A stretch of 64,000 bases of DNA from Antedon bifida. Taxonomy: Eukaryota; Echinodermata; Crinoidea; Comatulida; Antedonidae. The translations under genes and the position numbers were made by a program. Position 1 is the first letter of the stretch; every line of letters begins with the position of its first letter. The DNA lies in NCBI GenBank assembly GCA_963402885.1, contig OY727095.1:6515001-6579000 (forward strand), written 5' to 3'. Below, in pieces: positions 41,162 to 53,599 of the stretch. Under the pieces are notes generated by a model. The model was not told the origin of the DNA. It ran no database searches and saw only the letters and a program-made list of their open reading frames with translations.

Positions 41162-44100
41162 ATGATGAATGTTTGTAATCCAATAAAAGAATATGCTGCA
41201 GGAGGAAAACAGAATAGATTTTCTCCTTATGCAATGAATGGAGGGTAAGCAAATATTTTGTTTTTGTAACCTAAATAACGGTGAGCTTAGGCCCTAGAGC
41301 TAAGCTAGTCTGGTAAGACCTGTGTGTGATTCGTAGCCTTGATTGTTGGCTGTGATGTGGACGGTGTGGTGTGTAGTGGTGAGAATCTAACATAGGTCGG
41401 CGCTACTGCAGTTTCGCACCACACTGTTATATCTTCGATTTCTCACCCAAACTTTCCTTTTTCACACTCACAACATAATATTATGTAACATGTTTATACG
41501 ATTCGACCACTTACGAAGTAATTTTTTTTTAATAACAATACTTTTCAAAACATTTTAAACGATACTGAACTCGCTGTCAACACACTGCAAAAATGTTCGC
41601 CATCTTATATTTATCACTTAACTGCCAGAATGTATGCTTCATTTTCCCCAAAATATGTAGAAACTATAGAGGGCAGTGTTATAAAATCCGATTACACATA
41701 TATAATAATAGGCCTATTTAGTTTTGAAAGGCAAGAAATGTTTTCGGCTGTCGAAATAGAGGTTAAATTAATATTTCATTATTCAAATAATATTTAAATA
41801 TGGTTTATGATTTTAAAAAAACTGAATTGTTTTTTAAAAAATAAAATATTATATGTATGGACTCATATCGTCGCCGTTTTGATATGTACAGCTGGTTCTT
41901 TATAAAAACCACACTCTGCAGTTTAAAAATAAAAACAGAAAATAAAACATACATTGATTTCTGGCAATTTTCTGATTCTAAAATGGCCACAGTTCGATCG
42001 AAGTATTCGAGGAAAAGGAGCTGTTTTGAAAGGCATTTTTTATTGTGATAAAGGTAATATAACGGTGGCTAAATCATGGGAACATGTTACATAATGGCAA
42101 AATTGTATGATGTGGGTGTGAGAAAAAAAATTAGGTGAGAAATCGAAGATATAACAGTGTGGTGCGAAACTGCAGTAGCGCCCATAGGTCCATGGGCTGT
42201 GTGGATATTTGTATATAGGCCAAGTTCCAGCTCGTCTGCTGTGGATGGTAGAGAAAGAAGTAGGTGTCCGACAGAGTTGTTTTATTATTATCATTTCCAA
42301 ACAATGAATGAATAAACAAACTCAATATTAAAAATGTTGAAGAAGAATGTCTGAGCTGAGTGAGGGAAGGAAGGAAAAAAAAAAACTTGTTGGTTTCAAA
42401 GAACTAATTAATGCAACTGATTCGATCGTACTCTCTGTGCTATTTAATATTATTTATTAATTTTGATTACATTTACAGAACCGTACTGGCCATAGCTGGT
42501 GAGAATTTTGCAGTAGTAGCATCAGACACAAGACTAAGTGAAGGATTCTCCATACACAGTAGAGATCAACCAAAAACATACAAACTGTACGTAGGCCTGG
42601 TTTTTAATTCTTAATGTCCTCCTCTTCTCTCTTGTTGAAATGTTTTCCATCTGTCATTCAGACACGCTTTCCACGATTTGTTTCCATATTTTACTGTTTT
42701 TGGCAGGATGGCTTGTTGTTGTGGTAATGTATTATAATATTAAATATATTAAAGTTAAAATTTTCTTATTAAAAAAAATGCATATTCATACCTTAAATGT
42801 CACTCACTAACCTCCCCTTCCCTTCTTGAAACGTTTTCCGTCATTCCGACATTATGCTTTCCACGATTTGTTTCAATATTTTTCTGTTTTGGACAGTTAT
42901 TGTACTAAAGTCTTTTTTATTTGGTTTATCCAGTTTTCCCTTGGTCTTTCTGGTGGTCTTTTTCCTTTCTTTTCAGTTTCCTTCATTGCTTGTTTAATTG
43001 GCGTATCGTTCAGTCAGTAGTCTAATTATGTGTCCATACCATTTCAGTTTTCTTCGTTTAATTCTTTTTTAATTCTAGATAATTATGTCAACTACTTAAT
43101 TTGATTATTCCATTTAATGAACAGTACTCTATTATATTAGCTAAAAAATAATACTTCAAATAAAAGTTAAAGATGTATTGTCCCTTTGACTAATTCCAAC
43201 AAAAATTTTTTTTTTAAATTTCGAAAAAAAGTGGGTCATTTTGAAGTATCGTAATAGTTATTAACTTTTACCAAAAACTAGTCAAAAAAAAAAAATTTTT
43301 ACTGAAATACAGACGTTTTTTTGTTTCCAGTCAAAGTTTTCAATCAAAACATATCTCATAATGCAACGCGCTTGTTTGGCTACTCTGTATGCATAATCAA
43401 AAAAAATTTCCTCAAGATTTGTGTGAAAACACCTTCTCAATTGTGACGAGTTGTAAACAATCCTAATTAGCATCATGCATAATGCACACTCGTGGTTTGA
43501 ATTGAAATCTTTGTTTACTTTCGCTCGCGACGATTTTCCAGAAGAAATGTAATTAAATTAATTTACCTGTTAATTATGTAAACTTGTTGTTTTTGGCTCG
43601 AATCTTCGACTTAAAGTGAATAACTTTAATATTACTTTGATATGGCCAATTTAAATTTAGAATATTTTGACATTCATTTTTTTTTGTTTCAAGGGACAAT
43701 ACATCTTTAAATGAAAAAAATATTAATGTAAAATTCATTTTATTTACTTGTACAGTACTTATTTTATTCTTACAGAACTGATAGCACTGTTCTTGGATGT
43801 GCTGGTTTCCATGGTGATTGCCTTACGTTAAACAAAGTATTATCATCAAGGTTAAAGGTATCAAAATGAACACCAAACATATTCACTGTCGTCCACTAGT
43901 ACAGTAGTACTCTGTAGTAAAAGCCCAATAAGCTCTGTCCACACTATCAAACTTTATGTGACAAAAAAATAGGATGTGCCCATATGGACATGATGACATC
44001 ATATCACTACCATATTTTGACACATCACACTTTTTTTGTCAAACTAGTTTGATAGTGTACACAGAGCTTTAGGCCACTAGAAATCCTCAATACACCACTG

Positions 44101-45660
44101 TGATATGAATCACCAGTTTCTAGTAAGACAAAATAAACTGAAAATATATTAATATTATACTGTTTTGATAACCAAAAAGTGCTCTCTATTTAAATATCGC
44201 AAAATACAACATCTAAGTTTAATAATCCACCAAATACTGTAGATAGGCATTCTATAGTGACATTGAATTTCATGTTATTTTCTTTAAACCAGTCGTATGA
44301 ATACACACATCATGCCAAGATGAGTTGCAGTGCTGTAGCTGCTATGCTTTCCACCATTTTGTACTACCGACGATTTTTTCCGTATTATGTGTATAATATC
44401 CTGGCAGGAATTGATGATGAAGGTATACATTCTACATTTTAATTTTATCCATGTTTTTTTTCACACAATACAGCAGTATATTCTTTCATCACTTAAAAAT
44501 AAAATTAATTATTATTAATTTGTTAATATTTTAGTAGTAAATTTTATTATATCTGTTCTTTGTTGGTGGGTACTGGTTTTATGTATTGGAAAAAAAATTT
44601 CCATTTTTTTATAGTGTTGGTTGAATTATTAAAATCTAATACATACCGAAGGATAAGTGTTCTTCTTCACAAACTTTATTCAAACAACGCTTTTGGATCA
44701 GCGGCACAAGCCTATAAAACGGTGCATTCTAACATTAACAGTTACAAAAATACATTACATCAAACTACACAAAAAAATTAAACTTAATGAAAACGGTAAA
44801 TAAAACAGTATTATAATTATACAAAATACAACCCAAAAATTAAGAACAAATTTGTTCCATGATAGCTTTGTACCAATACATCTGTTGTTTTATTTACAGG
44901 CAAAGGTTGTGTGTACAGCTTTGATCCAATTGGCTCCTATGAACGAGAATCGTACAGAGCGGGTGGCTCAGCCAGTTCAATGCTCCAACCTCTATTAGAT
45001 AATCAGGTAGATTGCATGACAGTACAAAAGATACTTAAAATTGTTACTTTGGTCATGTTACAGGAGTTGTCAAAACAATATAGATTATCTGATAAAAACT
45101 CCTTTGCCATTTTTCCCCTGACTTTATTCAATGTTGTACTCCTCTCTAGGAATGGACTGTCGTTCAGTAGTAGTACTGTAGTAAAAGCCCAATAAGCTTT
45201 GTGTACACTATCAAACCATATGTGACAAAAAAAATGTGATGTGCCCATATATTATGATGTCATATCACTACCATATTTAGGCATATCACACTTTTTTGTC
45301 AATGTTGTACTCCTCTCTCGAGAATGTGCACATAATATACTGTAGCTATAGCATCATACTTACCCCCAAAAATGCCCCAAGGGGTTTTCTGATTAAAATT
45401 TCAGCATAAGATTTTGATTCATTTCTCTTCCACCGTTCTCACCATGTTTGTTGTTTTTTTCTTTCAAAATTTAGATTGGTTTCAAGAATCAAGAAGGTGT
45501 TGAACATGTACCACTGAGTGAAGAAAAAGCGATTGCTCTCGTCAAGGACGTCTTCATTTCAGCAGCGGAAAGAGACATCTACACTGGAGATGGAATCGTT
45601 ATTAATGTAATCACGAAAGATGGAGTGAAAGAAGAAAGGTTTCCACTCAGACGAGACTGA
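41162..45660 (+). CDS. PSMB1: PSMB1, 20S proteasome subunit beta-6 (beta type-1)
   Basis: Six exons: 41162-41244, 42479-42586, 43776-43857, 44293-44422, 44900-45006, 45475-45660, giving 231 residues plus TGA (human 241). Landmarks are [90 protein letters not shown] and [17 protein letters not shown]. It is a non-catalytic beta subunit of the core proteasome, so no active-site threonine is expected. A poly(A) signal AATAAA stands at 45770. Introns 1, 3 and 5 are loaded with transposons. Confidence 0.98.
41399..42182. mobile_element. hAT-like non-autonomous element, 784 bp, with 8-bp target duplication
   Basis: The ends are perfect inverted repeats of about 49 bp (GGCGCTACTGCAGTTTCGCA on the left and its complement at 42182). 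They are flanked on both sides by CATAGGTC (41391-41398 and 42183-42190). An 8-bp duplication is the hallmark of hAT insertion. There is no transposase frame inside. It lies in intron 1 of PSMB1. Confidence 0.92.
43166..43713. mobile_element. MITE-B, longer copy
   Basis: The termini are TTAAAGATGTATTGTCCC and GGGACAATACATCTTTAA. The interior (about 510 bp) includes segments unlike the 340-bp copy, possibly a nested insertion. PSMB1 intron 2. Confidence 0.85.
43930..44069. mobile_element. MITE-A copy in PSMB1 intron 3
   Basis: Left AAGCTCTGTCCACAC, right GTGTACACAGAGCTT. Its left flank (GTAAAAGCCCAATAAGCT) recurs at the next copy (45194), so the two are related by duplication. Confidence 0.92.
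45061..45135. repeat. Interspersed repeat shared with 20077-20170
   Basis: GGAGTTGTCAAAACAATATAG and AAAACTCC...CCCCTGACTTTATT occur in the same order as in the receptor intron. Confidence 0.6.
45194..45300. mobile_element. MITE-A copy, right arm cut
   Basis: AAGCTTTGTGTACACTATC on the left. The right side stops at the CTTTTTTGTC block and is followed by a second copy of the upstream flank TGTTGTACTCCTCTCT. Confidence 0.85.
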
Positions 45661-45860
45661 GTACTACTCGTTCAATTTCACTTTCTTTTGCATTGTGTTC
45701 TCTTGCGCATTATACATCATAAATTCCACATTTGAAAACATCTCGAAAAGAGAAATTGTAAATTTCATTAATAAAAATAATGTTTGGTGTTTCTATTATT
45801 TCCGATAACAAAATGTGTAAACCAAGTACCTTATTATTTTGTATGTACACTATGCTTGGT

Positions 45861-45998
45861 AAAGCTTTGTCTACACTATGAAACTAACAAAAAAGGTGTG
45901 ATGTGCCCAAATATGGTAGTGATATGACATCATCATGTCTATATATGGGCACATCACATTTTTTTGTCACATAAAGTTTGATAGTGTAGACAGAGCTT
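45861..45998. mobile_element. MITE-A copy
   Basis: AAAGCTTTGTCTACACTATG on the left and GATAGTGTAGACAGAGCTT on the right. It lies about 200 bp after the PSMB1 stop. Confidence 0.9.
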
Positions 45999-46439
45999 CA
46001 GGATGCAGACCAATGTTTTGTCAATAAATTAACTATAGTGACAGATAAAGTATGTTTCATTTTTGTTGTAGTTGACACAATAGAGTTGCTTTACAAGAAT
46101 TCTCCAGGATTAGTCTTCATTCCATGGTGTCTTGTAATAACAGTAGTACCTTCTTTTTGGGACACCATATTAAAAAAAAAGGGTGTCCTAGAGGAAGGGG
46201 GTTCTACTCTGGTGATATTGTAGAAAATGTTGTTCACACATATCTGTTATACATCCCTATTGAGAGGACACTTTTCTGAGAGACAAACATGTTTTAATAC
46301 TACGGCCAATCCCTATTACTACTTTTAATGGGTCCCGAAAGTGTCCCCTTGCCAAAATAGCACAAAAACAATGTATTAGAGGGCGGTGTATGTTTATGTT
46401 TTATGTACCATAAAGGTGTGAAGCCAAAAAAAAGGGTCT

Positions 46440-46625
46440 TCAGGTTTTTGGCCAAATTATGCCAGATTGTTTACAAATTATGCCAGATTTTTTTGCCAAT
46501 ATACCAGATAATATGCTAATAAATCGTGGTGAATATGCTGTAGAATTGCGTTTTTGAAATTATGCCAGATTTTCTAAAATTATGCCAAGCATAACAAATT
46601 ATGCCAGATAGCATAATTATGCCAG
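46440..46625. repeat. Irregular ATTATGCCAGATT word cluster
   Basis: TTATGCCAGA appears five times with variable spacing, and variants (ATGCCAAGC, ATACCAGAT) also occur. It is not a regular tandem array. Origin unknown. Confidence 0.6.
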
Positions 46626-46920
46626 ATTTGGCCACTATGTTGATAGGGGCTTTACTTAATCAGTAGTGACACAGCTTTTTTGTTGTCTTGCTTCAAATTC
46701 CAATTAATTCTATATTCATATTAAGAATAATTGTAATTTTGTATGCAAAAAAAACACAACAGACTTTTGTAAAAATACAACTGGAGGTCAAAATGTTTTT
46801 ATTTACAAAATCATGTCATATCGTATTTAAAAGTAAACTTTATTTTCCCAACAAGAATAAATTATTGTAGCGTTGAAAACAATACAATAGAAAACCCATA
46901 TAAAGATACATGTATACATA

Positions 46921-47070
46921 AAGGTCTGTCTACACTCACAAACTAGTTTGACAAAAAATTTGCTCAAATGTGGTAGAGATATGCCCAAATATGGTAGTGA
47001 TATGACATCATGTCCATATATGGGCACATCACATTTTTCTGTCACATCAAGTTTGAGCTTTAGACAGAAC
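46921..47070. mobile_element. MITE-A copy with rearranged right end
   Basis: AAGGTCTGTCTACACTCACA on the left. The right end reads GTTTGAGCTTTAGACAGAAC, where GAGCTT has moved inward. Confidence 0.82.
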
Positions 47071-47363
47071 CATAACAAGTTAAAGAGGGGAGGAAAACTG
47101 CCATTGCAAGAAGGTTGAAAAGTGGCATCTAGGGGCCAATCCAGGGGTACATGTGGTCCCCTTTTGACAGCTAAAATTAATGTTTTTGTTTTTAACTAGT
47201 TTTCATAGACTTTCATAGACTAATATATTATGCTGGTCTCCCCAAACAAACCACAAATGATTGTTAATCTGAAATAGATTCATTACTGTTGCCAACATAT
47301 TGCTCCATTGTGTATAAAAAATTACCTATCTACATAATCAGAAAAAGAAAAACTTTTGGAAAC

Positions 47364-50300
47364 TTAATCTGATAGAACAATACATTCTTCATCATCGGAT
47401 GAAAGAGGTGGGGGCAGTATATTCTTTACGAATCCGACCATATGGTTTATCCGCTTAACAACTGGTGGTGAATCGTCCAGACTTTCGTCGGAGCTGGACA
47501 GGATGATAATATCGGGGAAGCTGTTAGATTTAGTTGAACTGGTAGAAGGTGGAATAATACTGTCCTGTTCCACACCGTTGAGATAATCACCTGTAAATGA
47601 ATATTAATTACCATATTATAAATTAATCAAAGTGCAGAACTTAATGAAGGAGCTTAACCTCTGTCTACATTATCAAGTGATATGATATTGATATGACATC
47701 ATCGTGTCCATATATGGGCAGTAAAGTTTGATAATGTAGACAGAACTTTATACAGGAAATATGCAATTGAATATACAATAATTCAGGATTAAATGTTATT
47801 AGGAGTTAGTATGAAAACAAAAATTACAATGTGTGCTTCTTAGAAGAGACCTACTGTAGAATTTTAACTTATAAACCAATTTGCTAACTTTGTTTATAAA
47901 TTATTGTTCTATTGGAGCAAGAGCAGTTAATTCTGTTCAGCTCTATGCCTATTGCTTGCTCCTGGCAAGATTGTGCTGACTGATAACATGCTGAATAAAT
48001 ATTATTATTGTTAGTTGAATATTATGATAAAATAAATCACCAAAGACAGTGGTTGTGAATGCTGTAGTACAGTAATAGAAAAAAAAAAATATTAATCACT
48101 GTTTAACATGTTCAATTTTATACCTTCTACAAAAATGTCTCTCCTGCCAAGAAAAAAGTAATGAGTAATTTAGTACATTGACCAATGATTATGGACTTGG
48201 GTGTACTATACAACCAATATCTGTGCATTTATTCAAACTAATCAGTGTCACCTGAACCTTCTGTGACCTGATTGAGTTATTGTTGAAGGTGTGGAAGCCA
48301 ACTCGCTCTGATTGGTTAAGTATTTATTATCGGGTCCCTAATGACAATTATATGGCTTGTCAGCTACACAATAGTTTGTTTAACCTTGGATCCCACTTGG
48401 GCGTAACGCAAAGATGTAAGAGCAACGCAAGTAATTTGACCAATCACACACGATGGTTTATTCGCACTGTCGCATATCATTGGTCAGCTTGCTTGCGTTG
48501 TGCTTACATCCTTGCACTATGTATTGTACTAGTGGGAACCAAGCTTTACATACAATGTACACAGTATATCATTCTATGGCATTGAACATGACAGTGAAAG
48601 ATTGTTAGTATGTGCAAGAAATAAGCCACCACCTGCCTTATACTTGCCTGTAGAGGTAGTACTTTGCTTGGAACCCTGTTTAGCACTTTCTATATCAATA
48701 GAATTCTCCTCTGCAGCAAAAGCATTATTCGAATTGGTCGTCTTGGAATTTTGTTCTACCGTATGTGGTTCATGCTTAGTCAAGATTTCATTCTGGTGAT
48801 GGTCATCTTCTATATCAAGACTAACACATTCCATTTCAATGGACTTGGCATCATCCTTACTGCAATGAGCTATCTGGTGGCAATCTCCTTCTACTATTTC
48901 AGGTTCATGCTCGGTCTCAGATTCACCTTCAAAAATTGTGAAATCTTCTGGTAAAAATTGGTCATCTTCTGTATCAAGACTTGACGCCACTGACCTCGCA
49001 ACATCAAGATCATCATCATCGTCATCATCTTCACCAGTTGAAATCTCCAAATTGTCGTCATTTTCACTATCACTTTGTTTAAGTTCATCAATTACATCTT
49101 GTAAGTCATTTTCTTCCTCAATTTCATCATTCTCTTCCTCATTTTCATTATCTTCATCCTCGTCGTCCCCATTTTCAGATTCTTCATCACTTTTGTTTTC
49201 AACTTTTTTTCGTTTCATTGGAGGGCTATCTTCGTTCGAGTCTTCTGCATTCTCTTCTTGTTTTTTTGAGAAATTATTTATAACCGTTCCTAGTTTTTCT
49301 TGCCCGAGTTTGCGATTTTCACGAAGTTTTCGATTCAGTTCTTGATCTATTTTAGAAGGATCATTAGCTACTTTGAAATCTTCTGTTAAATGCGATCCAA
49401 AGTTATAAGCAAGATCGACTTCTCGTCGATGTTGTAATCGATTACCAATTGTTTTAAAAGATTTTTCAGCAATGTCATCTACTTCTCTTTCAGACAAATG
49501 CAGTTCTTTTTTGGTATTTACTTTTCTTACAACCATCAAAACATCACTAAAATTAGGAAATTCTGGTTTGTTCATTAACTTCTCTAGCTTTACATTGATT
49601 TCCTGAAACCGAGTTTCCTCAAATATTAAATACTGTTCCGTAACTCTACCCGTGCTGGTTGAAACGTCTTTAAGTTTACATAATTTTTCCCAAACACGAT
49701 TAAAGCGTAACTTAAGTTTGCTTTCCATAACATAATCTGAATCGTCATTGTCCATATCATCTAGCGTCAACTCCTTTTCTCCTAATCTCTTAATCTCCTT
49801 CGATAAATCTTTTAAATGCAGTTCAAGTTTTTTAATCCTACGTTTTCTCTTCTTCTCTTTTTTTCTTTGAGATTTGGTTTTTACTTCATCTGTGGCTGAC
49901 GACGTTTCTTCCATATTTTCTATTGACGCTTCATTTCCGTTCTCCAAATTTGAACTTTCAACTTCACCTCCATTTCTAAGTCTTGCAGCACTAAGCATAC
50001 GTAAAACCTCGTTAATGTGTTGGTAGATAGAACCTCTTCTTTTTCTAATATCTGATAAATGCTCAAACATCATCTTTCGAAAGTCTTTTGAACTTGTATA
50101 TTTCACATCTGCATTTTTATACTTTTTACGTAGCAATGCTACGATTGAAGGTTTTTGATCGACTTTAGTGATGCGATTTTGAACATCATCAATAAACTGT
50201 AACAAAAAAATTATTCATTTTAATTTACACATCACATCATCATCAAAACTAGTTAGGCCTATATAAATGGATTTGCATTTTTTTACGTGTGTGTGTGTGT

Positions 50301-50749
50301 TTTATGTGCAATTTCAAATTATGTTGTGTGGACTGTGCAGAAAGGAGAAGGCCTCTACTACTACTAGGCTAGTCTAGTACCCTCTCTAATTTAATACTAG
50401 CCTCAGTCAAATGCTAGGAAGCTAGCTACTAGCACTAGGCCTAGACTACTTAGTAACTAATATAGTTAGGCTTATTACTATTTTTAGTCCACATGGATGG
50501 ATGGAGCATGTGTAGGCCTACCTCCATCATGGATGGATAGGCTAGGCCTAGGCTAGCCTAGCTAGGCTCTCTAGGCCTACTACTAGACGGCATAGCTAAA
50601 GTTAAGTTACAGGACCTCCTACATAAACTATACCTAGTAGTACTAGAGGTTAAGAGTAGGCCGGGAATATTTTCAAAATTCACCTTATTGAATATTTTTG
50701 TAGACATATCGCCTTCTTGGCCGCCTTCTACATTTTCATTTCCCGACAT
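47364..50749 (-). CDS. DAXX: DAXX, histone H3.3 chaperone / death-domain-associated protein
   Basis: Three exons on the minus strand: 50749-50684, 50196-48633, 47590-47364, in frame, 618 residues plus stop (human 740). The part after exon 1 matches the DAXX helical-bundle region (FIDDVQNRITK...YQHINEVLRML). Next is a basic K/R stretch, then the histone-binding domain at about residues 155-340 with FPNFSDVLMVV, RREVDLAYNFGSHLTED and RKLRENRKLGQEKL. A long Asp/Glu-rich stretch follows. The last exon carries two SUMO-interacting motifs, DIIILSSSDE and the terminal CIVLSD; human DAXX also ends in such a motif. DAXX deposits H3.3 with ATRX at PML bodies and heterochromatin. The donor at 48633/48632 (CAG|GTGGTG) was chosen because its phase matches the last exon; reading through it would end at 48574 without the SUMO motifs. 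Confidence 0.92.
47651..47748. mobile_element. MITE-A, short copy in DAXX intron
   Basis: CTCTGTCTACATTATCAAG on the left, GATAATGTAGACAGAAC on the right. The middle has lost one of the TTTGGGCA blocks. It lies 60 bp from the acceptor of the last DAXX exon. Confidence 0.85.
48376..48546. mobile_element. MITE-C, full copy in DAXX intron
   Basis: The ends are AACCTTGGATCCCACTTGGG and TAGTGGGAACCAAGCTTT. Inside, GTAACGCAAAGATGTAAGAG on the left is answered by GCTTACATCCTTGCAC on the right. Non-coding. Confidence 0.82.
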
Positions 50750-51839
50750 CTTTTTCTCTCTCGACGATCGAATGTTTGTCCCCACACACATAGCCTGCAC
50801 AGCGCACAGCACAGCAGGAGCAGCTGCCAGTTGTAAAAAATCACTCCTATATTTTCGCATTGGAAAAATTGGTTCCGGAAGTACGTCATACCATGGAGCT
50901 TTAGCCCTCTCACGTTTGGAATCACCCGGAGTGGTTTTATGAATATTTTAATGATTTTCATTTGACTTTCAAAATAGAGATGCATTATTATAATATATTT
51001 AAGTAGCATATGTGGTGGTGTTTAAAAATTTATTTACATCAGCTTATTATATTCTTTTTTGCAATAATTCTCATAAACATCTACCCACTTCCGTACGGCG
51101 GCGCTCTTCTTTATACCGCCCACAATGCATTTCGGGAAGGTAACAATATTTTCGATTTTGTTTTTTATGTGTATCAAAATTTAGGCGCGCTCTCTACTAC
51201 TTTTTCAACGGAGTGTGTTAAGTTCGTTAAACGTTGGGGACGCGCACGGAATAAATATCAAAAATCAAAAAATTTAAAATGTTAATACAGTTTTCAAAAT
51301 AATGCCTTTATTTAATATTATTTTCTTTCATATAGTTAGGTCTATAAAACAGTCACTCATCAGAAATTACAAACAAATCATAAAGACATTCTTTTTAAAC
51401 AGAAATTAGTATTGGTACAATTAATGTAGTATCAGCAATTAAATTTTAAAACACTGATTATATTAAAATAACTTTTATTTTTGGTCCTAAAAATCCCATG
51501 TAGGCTAATAAAAGATTGTTTCAATTAGAATAGGCTATAAGGGGCTAATAATTGATATATTCATTTGATGTAATTTAGCTCCATGATTTAATTAAATTCG
51601 TTAAACACAGTATTTTAATAACCTCCTATATAAAAAGCTAGTATATATTTATATTTTTGGCACAATTAATATGTTAGTTAGTTATAATATGTTTGTTATA
51701 CTAGGTGCGCCTGTCCACAAAAATAACAACCTTTGAATTAACATAGTTAATTACTTATGGCAATTAATTATACAGCACCTGTTTTCTATTATATGCAAAT
51801 TATTATAATAATCTAGCAATGTTACACATGTCATACAAA
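50750..51839. other. DAXX promoter side and spacer before the FMO 3' end
   Basis: It holds the DAXX 5' UTR/promoter and AT-rich spacer sequence. I see no exon, repeat family or RNA gene between about 50950 and 51839. Confidence 0.6.
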
Positions 51840-53599
51840 TTAGAAATATTTCATAAAAACAGCAGCGACGACTGCTAAAACTGCAACTATTTTCAATATT
51901 TTGGTGAAACTACCTGGTTTGGCCTTTGACTTTAAAACTCTAGATTTTGTAGGATATAAAATTCTATCCATTGCTGTATTTATAGCGTTCTTGGCCCCAT
52001 CCCACTTTCCAGGGCCATTTAATCGGTACTGGTAGGGATAACATGGCCCGAAAAAACACCTCAAAGCGAACGCAGGATTTCGTAGAAAGATTTTGTACAG
52101 ATTCGGTTTAACTCCAAACTCTGAAGCAATATCATCCATATAAGTAATCCAATCGACTTGTATAGTATGGCGTTGTGATGTCACGTATCGTGCTGCCATC
52201 AACTCTTTTTTTGCAGAGATTTCCTTCGTCATAGTGGCTTGTGATGGGGCTTTTACTGCTCCTGAGATCAAGCGTGTCACCCAACGGCTTTGTATCTCTG
52301 ATATTGGCATAATAGCACCCCAGGGCTGTGCTAATCCAATAACTGCTAGGGTTGATGGGGTCACCCCAACAGGTAGAACATACTTATATAAAGACGCTTG
52401 GTTTTTATCCACTTTCACTATCGACTCGTCGATGAATGGGAAACTGAATGTATACCCAGTAGCCAGGATAATCACATCGATATTATCCTCAAAAGTGCCG
52501 TCATCAAATTCTACAGACTTCTTGTTAATGCGCTTAATATTACTCCTTATTTTCAAAAAGCCGGACATAATCCTGTTTGGAAGGTCGTCATTTACTGTTG
52601 GATGCTGAGAGAAGAATCGGTGTTCCGGTTGAACACCATAATTAGCATGGTTAAACCTTGAATTTAGCTCTGATTCTGCAACGCTATTGACGATTGAGAT
52701 GGGTACCATATTATGAAATCTGGTAGTGTTGATTATGTCACCAGGCAGACCATCATCTGAAATACGATTTATTACCCATGCACCCCTTCTGGTACTAAGG
52801 AATACCTGAAATAAAACATTTGATAAATAAATTAAAAGGTAGACTGCTAAGTGTTGTTGTATGTGAATGTCCTTTTACATTTGTATGTTTGTAAAATAAA
52901 TATTGCATGTGATTTGCTTATTGTAATTCATGTATTGTTTCTGAACATTATATTTTGTAATTTGCATATTGTCACCTGTTCTGAATGTCGACTCAACTCA
53001 ACAGCCGCATCACCACCAGAATTCCCAATGCCAACAACCACAATTCGTTTACCCTCAAACCCATGATGATCTATGTATTCATGGGTGTGTAGAATTCTAC
53101 CAGTAAACTTGTCTTGACCGGGAAACACAGCAACATGCGGGTCGCAGTGATGACCGTTGCATACCATAACACCATCAAATATTTCTGTTGAAACTGTCTT
53201 TGTTTTCAAGTTTGTAATGGTGACTTTCCACTGTGCCGTCTTCTTGAAGTCTTCACACTGAGTAACATGCTCAACTTTAGTCTGGAACTGAATATATTTA
53301 GTCAGGTTAAATTGCTTTGCATAAAGCTCAAAATACTTCTGTACGTATGTGTTGTGCATGAAGTTAGGGTAGTCTTTTGGAATAGGAAAATCACTGTAAC
53401 ACATCATCTCTTTGCTTGTGTTGATAATTGTTGACTTGAAGACACCAGCTTGTTCATCTCGATTTTCTCTAAAATTCCATAAACCGCCAATTTCATCGGT
53501 TTTCTCAAAGCAGACAGGTACTAACCCTTCATCAAGGCAGCATTTGATAGCTGTGAGTCCGCTGGCTCCAGCCCCAATCACGGCTACACGCTTAGACAT
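51840..53599 (-). CDS. Flavin-containing monooxygenase (FMO5-like)
   Basis: Two coding exons on the minus strand, 53599-52976 and 52805-51840, giving 529 residues plus stop (vertebrate FMOs about 530). Motifs: FAD-binding GAGASG at residues 9-14, the FMO signature FTGRILHTHEY at 165-175, NADPH-binding GIGNSG at 190-195, and ATGYTFSFP in the C-terminal half. The last 20 residues are hydrophobic (ILKIVAVLAVVAAVFMKYF), as in ER-anchored vertebrate FMOs. The enzyme oxidises nitrogen- or sulphur-containing substrates, or acts as a Baeyer-Villiger enzyme in the case of FMO5. The ATG follows an AG by only three bases, so an untranslated 5' exon is likely (candidate donor near 54049). Orthology to one vertebrate FMO cannot be decided here. 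Confidence 0.96.

Larger units (their letters stand above)
45661..47363. other. Tail-to-tail region between PSMB1 and DAXX
   Basis: PSMB1 3' UTR, two MITE-A copies, a fragment of the GGACACC family (about 46150-46290) and a cluster of ATTATGCCAGA words (46440-46625). No exon was recognised. Confidence 0.6.

Noticed and set aside
48574-50205. First reading of the acidic minus-strand gene as a Bud22/SRFBP1-type protein
   Set aside because: The YNFGSHLTED and RKLRENRKL blocks and the terminal SUMO motifs are those of DAXX, and exon lengths and phases fit it.
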